Assembly (NCBI GenBank): GCA_947499925.1
Contig: CANMQR010000005.1
Location: forward strand, 1-11,371
From: Neisseriaceae bacterium
GTDB taxonomy: Bacteria; Pseudomonadota; Gammaproteobacteria; Burkholderiales; UBA11063
DNA: 11,371 bases
Direction of reading: 5' to 3'
Below are positions 6,585-11,371 of the stretch, piece by piece (the stretch's first letter is position 1; each line of letters opens with the position of its first letter). Both the position numbers and the translations under genes were made by a program. Under the pieces are notes generated by a model. That model made no database searches and had not been told where the DNA came from. It saw only the letters and a program-made list of their open reading frames with translations.

Positions 6585-7394
6585 TTGAAAGATAACAATG
6601 CTCCAATAATAGAAGTTAAAAATTTAGGAACCGCATTTGAAGGCTTTTGGGTACATAAAAATTTAAATCTTACTATTTATCCTAATCGCATTATAACGAT
6701 AATTGGAGCAAGTGGTTGCGGCAAAACCACTTTGGTACGTGAGATTTTGATGCTTCAGCCAATTGCTGAAGGTGAGATATTACTTAATGGTGAGGAAATA
6801 TCAAGGTATAATATTGAAGATGCAGATACTAAGCTGGTATTAAGCAAAATAGGTATGATGTTTCAACAAGGGGCGTTGTTTTCATCGCTAACAGTATTAC
6901 AAAATGTGATGTTTCCACTTGTTGAATATACTAATTTTTCAGAAGCAACAATTAAGGAAATAGCTACTCTGAAATTAAAATTAACTGGATTACCCGAATC
7001 AGCTTATAGTAAATTTCCTAAAGAAATAAGCCCAGGGATGCAAAAGAGGGTTGCTCTAGCCAGAACTTTAGTGTTGGATCCTAAAGTGGTGTTTTTAGAT
7101 GAACCAACTGCTGGACTTGACCCTAATAGTGCTAGTGATTTTGATGAGCTAATTTCTAATTTACAAAAACAATTGGGTCTAACGGTAATTATGATTACCC
7201 ATGATTTGGATAGTATCTGGAGTATTTCAGATGAGATAGTATATCTTGGAGAAAAGAAAGTTCTATTTCATGATACTGTTATTAAAGCGGCAAATTATAA
7301 AGAAATACCGCAGTTGTATGACTATTTTAATGGCCCACGGGGTAGATTGACAAAACAAGCTCATTTAGAGCAAAAAAATGGAGGAGTTCAATGA
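6585..7394 (+). CDS. mlaF: MlaF-type ATP-binding subunit of the lipid transporter
   Basis: A 269-residue cytoplasmic ATPase that powers the Mla/MCE complex. Visible motifs are Walker A GASGCGKTT (41-49), the Q-loop in MMFQQGALFSSLTV (about 91-104), which is the MlaF/Mkl-type form, Walker B VVFLDEP with Asp172 and Glu173, a D-loop AGLDP, and the H-loop with His206 in MITHDL. The signature motif, normally LSGGM in this family, reads ISPGM (148-152), with Pro150 in place of the first Gly. All other motifs are intact, so I treat the gene as functional. It starts with TTG behind GGGAG. The stop overlaps the ATG of the next gene (ATGA), which points to coupled translation with the MCE subunit. The C-terminal extension after the H-loop (FNGPRGR) also fits the MlaF family. 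Confidence 0.93.
   Translation: MKDNNAPIIEVKNLGTAFEGFWVHKNLNLTIYPNRIITIIGASGCGKTTLVREILMLQPIAEGEILLNGEEISRYNIEDADTKLVLSKIGMMFQQGALFSSLTVLQNVMFPLVEYTNFSEATIKEIATLKLKLTGLPESAYSKFPKEISPGMQKRVALARTLVLDPKVVFLDEPTAGLDPNSASDFDELISNLQKQLGLTVIMITHDLDSIWSISDEIVYLGEKKVLFHDTVIKAANYKEIPQLYDYFNGPRGRLTKQAHLEQKNGGVQ
7380..7386 (+). promoter_or_regulatory. Strong ribosome binding site of the MCE subunit gene
   Basis: GGAGGAG, a near-perfect anti-16S complement, sits at the end of the ATPase gene, four to six bases before the ATG at 7391. It is the best site in the operon. That fits the need for more MCE subunits (a hexamer in known MlaD) than ATPase or permease, though the stoichiometry argument is inference. 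A second in-frame ATG at 7395 is not possible, since it is one base off frame. Confidence 0.6.
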
Positions 7395-8299
7395 ATGATA
7401 ATCGGCAATACTTAGCTGTTGGCTTATTTGTAGTTATAGTTACTACATTTTTGATCAGCACCTGGTTGTGGTTTTCGAGCAATAATCGTAAAACTTATAA
7501 TATATACCAAACAGTGTTTCATGAGCCAGTTGATGGTGTTTCTATGAATTCTGTTGTAAAGTATAATGGAGTTGAAATTGGTAAGGTTAAGAATGTAGAA
7601 TTAGATAGTAATAATCCTAGAAATGTTATAGTTACACTAAATATTCTATCAACTGTAAGCATCAATACTGATACTTATGCAATCCTAAAAGCTCAGGGAA
7701 TAACGGGGATGTCATATATAGATCTTCGTCTACCTAAGACTTCTGTTAGTAAAACTAATTTGCCAATAAATAATACTCCACCATATCCACAGATTGCATC
7801 TCAGCCATCATTATTATATGACTTAACTGAACAAGCCCAATCTTTTACTTCTAATGTACAAGATATTTCTAGTCAATTGAGGATATTATTGGCTGATGAT
7901 AATTTAGATCACTTGAGTAATACTTTTAATAATTTGGATAAGATATCAACATCAATAGCTAAAAATACTGGTAAGATTGATCAAGGCTTGAGTGATTTGG
8001 TTGCTGTTTTAGCCAATATTAAACAAAATAGTGTGAAACTTAACCAAACTTTTGAGAATATTAGTGATTTAACTAAATCACTTGAAACAACATCAGATAA
8101 TACTAATAAGTTGATATTAGGGTTACAGGATAATACTATACAAAATGTAAATACAGTATTATTACCAAATCTCAACCAAACAATTACCAATATGAATCAA
8201 GTAACTAAGGAGTTACAACAGTTTTTAATTATATTAAACCAAAACCCGTCAGTAGTAGTACGTGGCAAATCCCCGGGTATTAAAGGTCCAGGAGAATAA
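7391..8299 (+). CDS. mlaD: MlaD-type MCE domain substrate-binding protein
   Basis: A 302-residue periplasmic protein held in the inner membrane by one N-terminal helix (about 8-28, after a short MNDNRQY cytoplasmic tip). The MCE domain covers about 38-115, with the characteristic pattern VDGVSMNSVVKYNGVEIGKV, followed by VTLNI and AQGITGMSYIDL. After a Pro-rich stretch (119-140) the rest (about 140-285) is polar, rich in Asn, Thr and Leu heptads, and is predicted to be a long helical or coiled-coil segment. Known MCE proteins form hexameric rings that carry lipids, and such C-terminal helices can extend the tunnel. At 302 residues it is longer than E. coli MlaD (183), matching the longer MCE type that pairs with PqiC-like lipoproteins. 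The lipoprotein gene follows after three bases. Confidence 0.9.
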   Translation: MNDNRQYLAVGLFVVIVTTFLISTWLWFSSNNRKTYNIYQTVFHEPVDGVSMNSVVKYNGVEIGKVKNVELDSNNPRNVIVTLNILSTVSINTDTYAILKAQGITGMSYIDLRLPKTSVSKTNLPINNTPPYPQIASQPSLLYDLTEQAQSFTSNVQDISSQLRILLADDNLDHLSNTFNNLDKISTSIAKNTGKIDQGLSDLVAVLANIKQNSVKLNQTFENISDLTKSLETTSDNTNKLILGLQDNTIQNVNTVLLPNLNQTITNMNQVTKELQQFLIILNQNPSVVVRGKSPGIKGPGE

Positions 8300-8302
8300 A
8301 TT

Positions 8303-8899
8303 ATGCAAAAAAATCTTACATTAATTAGTGCTCTTATATTACTTAGTTCATGTAGTATATTATCACCAGTTGTTACCCCCGAAGTAAAAGAATATCAGAT
8401 TACAACGACTAATACTGATGAAATATCTTGTAAAACTGAATCAAATGCGCCGATTTTGCAAGTATCGCCAGTGCGTGTTTTTACACCTTTTGATAGTCGC
8501 GGTATGTATTATTCAGTTGCAGAGTATCAGTTAAGTAGCTATTCATTGAGTCAGTGGGCATCAACGCCAAGTGAGATGTTTAATCAAGCAATTTTACAAA
8601 AGCTACAAAAATCATGTATTTATAGTGATGTTAGTAGTAGTGAGTTTATGGTTACCGCCAAATATCGCCTAGCAAGTCAGGTGATGGATTTCAAACAGGT
8701 GATTATTAATGGCTCAAGTAATATGAATCTCAAGGTATATGCACAATTAATTGATAATGCCAATAATACTGTTATTAAAAACAAAACTTTTATTGAAACG
8801 GCAGAGGTTGAATCTAGTCCAGCTGGTTATATAAAAGGCGCTAATGAAGTTACCAACTCATTTACTAATGACTTGGTAGCTTGGTTATCTACCAAGTAA
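8303..8899 (+). CDS. PqiC-like ABC-transport auxiliary lipoprotein
   Basis: A 198-residue predicted lipoprotein. The signal peptide [17 protein letters not shown] ends in a good lipobox, LSSC with Cys17. Residue +2 is Ser, which suggests sorting to the outer membrane if the E. coli rule applies. The body fits the ABC_trans_aux/PqiC family: a [19 protein letters not shown] segment near residues 50-70, [14 protein letters not shown] near 76-90 (the family W-xxPxxxL motif), and a C-terminal amphipathic segment [15 protein letters not shown]. Last gene of the transporter operon, three bases after mlaD, with GGAGA seven bases before the ATG. It probably links the MCE subunit to the outer membrane. 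Its last 11 bases overlap the convergent hslV gene, within a 9-bp hairpin. Confidence 0.85.
   Translation: MQKNLTLISALILLSSCSILSPVVTPEVKEYQITTTNTDEISCKTESNAPILQVSPVRVFTPFDSRGMYYSVAEYQLSSYSLSQWASTPSEMFNQAILQKLQKSCIYSDVSSSEFMVTAKYRLASQVMDFKQVIINGSSNMNLKVYAQLIDNANNTVIKNKTFIETAEVESSPAGYIKGANEVTNSFTNDLVAWLSTK
8871..8897. terminator. Hairpin across the two convergent stop codons
   Basis: ACTTGGTAG (8871-8879) and CTACCAAGT (8889-8897) are perfect 9-bp inverted repeats with a 9-nt loop. The structure lies over the stop codons of the lipoprotein gene (+) and of hslV (-), so it could end or protect both transcripts. Neither side has a clear U-tract, so a classical intrinsic terminator is not shown. 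Confidence 0.4.
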
Positions 8900-9428
8900 T
8901 AGTTTCAATTAGATGGTTTTGGTTGGTATAAATACATACTTCACCAGCGATAACTAGTGATTGTTTGACTATTTCTTCTGCGCTTAGGGTGCTATGAGCT
9001 AATAGGGCTCTTGCAGCAGAATATGCATAAGCACCGCCAGAACCAATGGTAGCTACTCCATGTTCCGGATCTAACACATCACCATTACCAGTAATAATCA
9101 AACTATTTTCTTTATTGGCAACTATTAGCATTGCTTCAAGTCGTCTTAGCATTCTATCAGTTCTCCAGTCTTTGGCAAGATCTACTGCTGAACGTAGTAG
9201 ATGCCCTTGATGTTTTTCCAGTTTCTCTTCAAAGCGTTCAAATAGGGTAAAAGCATCAGCAGTTCCACCGGCAAATCCAGCAATAACCTGATTGTGGTAT
9301 AAGCGGCGGATTTTACGTGCGGTAGATTTAATTACTATACTACCAAGTGTAACTTGTCCATCTCCACCTAGACTAACTGAATTTTTGCGACGAACTGACA
9401 CAATAGTAGTTCCACGAAATTGTTCCAT
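8889..9428 (-). CDS. hslV: HslV, peptidase subunit of the HslUV ATP-dependent protease
   Basis: HslV is the proteasome-like threonine peptidase that degrades proteins delivered by the HslU ATPase in the cytoplasm. The 179-residue protein begins [14 protein letters not shown]. The catalytic Thr is residue 7, so a six-residue propeptide must be removed, as I recall for betaproteobacterial HslV. Asp23 and Lys39 match Asp17 and Lys33 of the mature enzyme. [43 protein letters not shown] and GSGGAYA are typical family segments. The start has AGGA six bases upstream. Normally hslU lies directly downstream in the same operon. Here the next gene downstream is on the other strand and overlaps by 11 bp, and the upstream neighbour thrS is divergent, so hslU must be elsewhere if present. 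A TATAAT at 9465-9460 (-) is its likely -10. Confidence 0.96.
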   Translation of the reverse strand: MEQFRGTTIVSVRRKNSVSLGGDGQVTLGSIVIKSTARKIRRLYHNQVIAGFAGGTADAFTLFERFEEKLEKHQGHLLRSAVDLAKDWRTDRMLRRLEAMLIVANKENSLIITGNGDVLDPEHGVATIGSGGAYAYSAARALLAHSTLSAEEIVKQSLVIAGEVCIYTNQNHLIETITW

Positions 9429-9459
9429 TTTGTATCCTATAAATATTATTTAATGATAT

Positions 9460-9494
9460 ATTATAAACTAAATGAGACTAAATTATGATAAAAT
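9460..9494. promoter_or_regulatory. Divergent promoter region of hslV (-) and thrS (+)
   Basis: TATAAT on the minus strand at 9465-9460 is 32 bp before the hslV ATG. TGATAAAAT on the plus strand at 9486-9494 is an extended -10 that would give thrS a leader of about 100 nt. Neither has a convincing -35. The leader of thrS then includes the REP-like repeat. The call rests on position and consensus only. Confidence 0.35.
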
Positions 9495-9514
9495 TCGGAG
9501 ATAATGTAATTAAT

Positions 9515-9559
9515 GGATTCCAGCCTTCGCTGGAATGACGGAAAAATGCTGGAATGACG
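9515..9559 (+). repeat. REP-like hairpin with a second partial copy in the thrS leader
   Basis: ATTCCAGC (9517-9524), a 4-nt loop CTTC, and GCTGGAAT (9529-9536) form a perfect 8-bp stem. The right half GCTGGAATGACG (9529-9540) recurs exactly at 9548-9559, 19 bp later. The pattern ATTCC-GC-loop-GC-GGAATGACG is the shape of dispersed REP-type repeats seen in many proteobacterial genomes. It is visibly more GC-rich than the surrounding leader. The left arm could pair with either right copy, giving two exclusive hairpins in thrS mRNA. No U-tract follows on either strand, so it is not an intrinsic terminator. Confidence 0.6.
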
Positions 9560-9603
9560 ACGAATCAGTAAATAGATTTTCAATAAGGGAACAGTTGCGG
9601 TTT

Positions 9604-11371
9604 ATGTTAAATATAAAACTACCAGATAATTCAGTACGTAGCTTTGATAATCCTCTTAGTATTTTGGATATTGCAAAAAGTATTAGTCCTAGTCTTGCTA
9701 AAGCTACAATTGCTGGAATTGTTGATGGTATAGAAAAAGATGTTAGTTATGTAATAAATGCTGATGCAACTCTAAAACTAATTACTGAAAAAGACAGCGA
9801 AGCTCTATCGATAATACGCCATTCAACAGCGCATTTATTAGCTCAAGCAGTGAAGCAACTCTATCCAGAAGCTCAAGTGACAATAGGTCCAGTCATTGAA
9901 AATGGTTTTTATTATGATTTTAGTTATGAGCGTCCTTTTACTCCTGAAGATTTACAAAAAATAGAAAAAAAGATGGAGAGCCTGGTTTCAGCCAATATCC
10001 CAGTTACGCGTCAAGAATACACACGGAATGATGCTATTAAATATTTTGATTCGATTGGTGAAAAATATAAAGTAGAGATTATCTCGGCAATTCCAGAAGA
10101 TCAAATTATTTCTCTATATTCTCAAGGTGATTTTACTGATTTATGTCGTGGACCACATGTGCCTAGTACAAGTAAACTAAAAGCTTTTAAATTAATGAAA
10201 GTTGCAGGTGCTTATTGGAGAGGTGACTCTAATAACGAAATGTTACAACGTATTTATGGTACTGCTTTTAGAACTAAAGATGAGCTTAAAGAGTACTTGA
10301 CAATGCTTGAAGAAGCAGAAAAACGTGATCACCGTAAGATTGGTAAAGTGTTAGATTTATTTCATTTGCAAGATGAAGCTCCAGGAATGGTGTTTTGGCA
10401 TCCTAAGGGGTGGGCGCTATGGCAAGTGATAGAGCAATATATGCGAACTATGTATATTAAGCATGGATACCAAGAAGTTAAAACTCCGCAGATTGTAGAT
10501 AGAAGTTTGTGGGAAAAATCTGGGCATTGGGAAAAATTCCGCGAAGATATGTTTAGTTTGGAGACTAATGACAAACAATACGCGGTAAAACCAATGAACT
10601 GCCCATGTCATGTACAGATTTTCAAACAAGGCCTAACTAGTTATCGTGAATTACCGATTCGTTTGGCTGAATTTGGTTCGTGTCATAGAAATGAAGCCTC
10701 AGGTGCGCTTCATGGGATAATGCGTACGCGTAATTTCACTCAAGATGATGGGCATATATTTTGTACTGAAGATCAGATCCAAAGTGAAGTTATGCTATTT
10801 ATTGATATGTTATTTGAGGTTTATGGTAGATTTGGATTAACTGATATTGCGGTAAAATTGTCAACTAGGCCAGAAAAACGTATTGGTGCAGAAGAAGTAT
10901 GGGATAAGGCTGAAAAGTCTTTAGCTGATGCGCTAAATGCTAAAGGGTTAGCTTTTGAGGTAATGGCAGGTGAGGGTGCTTTTTATGGCCCTAAAATCGA
11001 GTTTGAAGTAAAAGATTGTATTGGTAGATCTTGGACTACTGGTTCTGTACAATTAGATTTTTCTATGCCAGATAGACTTGAGGCTTCGTATATAGCAGAA
11101 GATGGCTCTAAAAAAGTACCAGTTATGCTGCATCGTGCTATATGTGGTAGCTTAGAGCGTTTCATGGGTATATTGATTGAACATCACGCCGGAGATTTGC
11201 CTTTGTGGTTAGCTCCTATTCAGATGACGGTACTAAATATCTCTGAAAAACAAAGAGAATATGCACAATCTTTACAAAAGCAATTAATTGCAAGTGGTTT
11301 TAGATGCAATATTGATTTAAGTAATGAAAAAATTGGGTATAAAATTCGTGAAAATACGTTACAAAAAATAC
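9604..11371 (+). CDS. thrS: Threonyl-tRNA synthetase, 3' end beyond the window
   Basis: ThrRS joins threonine to tRNA-Thr and edits mischarged serine. About 589 of an expected ~640 residues are visible. The order is complete up to the cut: an N-terminal TGS domain ([10 protein letters not shown], 1-60); the editing domain with His73, His77, Cys181 and His185 in HSTAH and CRGPH; motif-1 and linker residues [20 protein letters not shown]; and the class II core with zinc ligands Cys333, His384 and His510. The anticodon-binding domain begins at [15 protein letters not shown], and the visible part ends within [19 protein letters not shown] 9604 aligns with the usual start (MxxIxLPDGS); an in-frame TTG at 9595 is closer to AAGGGA (9585-9590) but would add only three residues. 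At 333-336 the sequence is CPCH where CPGH is usual. Downstream neighbours such as infC are not in the window. Confidence 0.96.
   Translation, partial: MLNIKLPDNSVRSFDNPLSILDIAKSISPSLAKATIAGIVDGIEKDVSYVINADATLKLITEKDSEALSIIRHSTAHLLAQAVKQLYPEAQVTIGPVIENGFYYDFSYERPFTPEDLQKIEKKMESLVSANIPVTRQEYTRNDAIKYFDSIGEKYKVEIISAIPEDQIISLYSQGDFTDLCRGPHVPSTSKLKAFKLMKVAGAYWRGDSNNEMLQRIYGTAFRTKDELKEYLTMLEEAEKRDHRKIGKVLDLFHLQDEAPGMVFWHPKGWALWQVIEQYMRTMYIKHGYQEVKTPQIVDRSLWEKSGHWEKFREDMFSLETNDKQYAVKPMNCPCHVQIFKQGLTSYRELPIRLAEFGSCHRNEASGALHGIMRTRNFTQDDGHIFCTEDQIQSEVMLFIDMLFEVYGRFGLTDIAVKLSTRPEKRIGAEEVWDKAEKSLADALNAKGLAFEVMAGEGAFYGPKIEFEVKDCIGRSWTTGSVQLDFSMPDRLEASYIAEDGSKKVPVMLHRAICGSLERFMGILIEHHAGDLPLWLAPIQMTVLNISEKQREYAQSLQKQLIASGFRCNIDLSNEKIGYKIRENTLQKI

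Noticed and set aside
9529..9559. The two GCTGGAATGACG copies as a CRISPR or attachment site
   Set aside because: There are only two copies 19 bp apart, the first is half of a hairpin, and no cas or integrase gene is near. A REP-like repeat explains it better.
1..11371. A multi-gene defence, secretion or biosynthetic system
   Set aside because: All genes fall into known families with housekeeping or transport roles, and no grouping of unknown genes is present. I do not see a new system here.

Overview
The window reads as chromosomal DNA from an AT-rich Gram-negative bacterium, most likely a betaproteobacterium close to the Neisseriales. This rests on remembered family sequences, not a search. 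The HslV protein has the extended [14 protein letters not shown] start that I associate with betaproteobacteria. The ThrRS resembles Neisseria ThrRS over long stretches. The Mla-type transporter and its lipoprotein imply an outer membrane. An AT-rich Neisseriales genome of the Aquella type would fit, but that is a guess.

Layout, left to right. (1) At 1-2250 (+) lies the 3' part of a large protein made of YVTN/lactonase-like beta-propeller repeats followed by a Cys-rich C-terminal DUF1554-like domain, probably cell-surface or secreted. (2) At 2371-4915 (+) is a tight three-gene operon behind an extended -10 promoter: an M48/Ste24-type membrane metalloprotease, the ribosome-assembly GTPase RsgA (ATGA overlap) and a four-helix EamA/DMT transporter. 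(3) At 4904-5263 (-) is a type II toxin-antitoxin locus. The ParD-like antitoxin is intact. The RelE-type toxin gene behind it is a remnant with only its first 16 codons and its last ~29, in different frames. (4) At 5437-8899 (+) is a four-gene phospholipid/lipid ABC transporter operon: a STAS-MlaE fusion permease, the MlaF-like ATPase, the MCE-domain MlaD and a PqiC-like lipoprotein. It has its own extended -10 promoter. (5) At 8889-9428 (-) is hslV, converging on the lipoprotein gene with an 11-bp overlap inside a perfect hairpin. hslU is not next to it. (6) At 9604 to the right edge (+) is thrS, cut off in its anticodon-binding domain. It is divergent from hslV across a 175-bp gap that holds a REP-like hairpin and a second partial copy.

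How the genes work together. The mla-type genes should form one inner-membrane complex: permease plus fused regulatory STAS domain, ATPase, a substrate-binding MCE ring and an outer-membrane-facing lipoprotein. They would move lipid between the inner and outer membranes. The M48-rsgA-eamA operon and the hslV/thrS pair are housekeeping functions with no evident joint pathway. I found no rRNA, tRNA, CRISPR array, transposase or phage gene. I see no convincing new multi-gene system. The most unusual items are the propeller-DUF1554 fusion, the decayed toxin beside a preserved antitoxin, the hslV separated from hslU, the SPGM variant of the ABC signature motif, and the repeat in the thrS leader.
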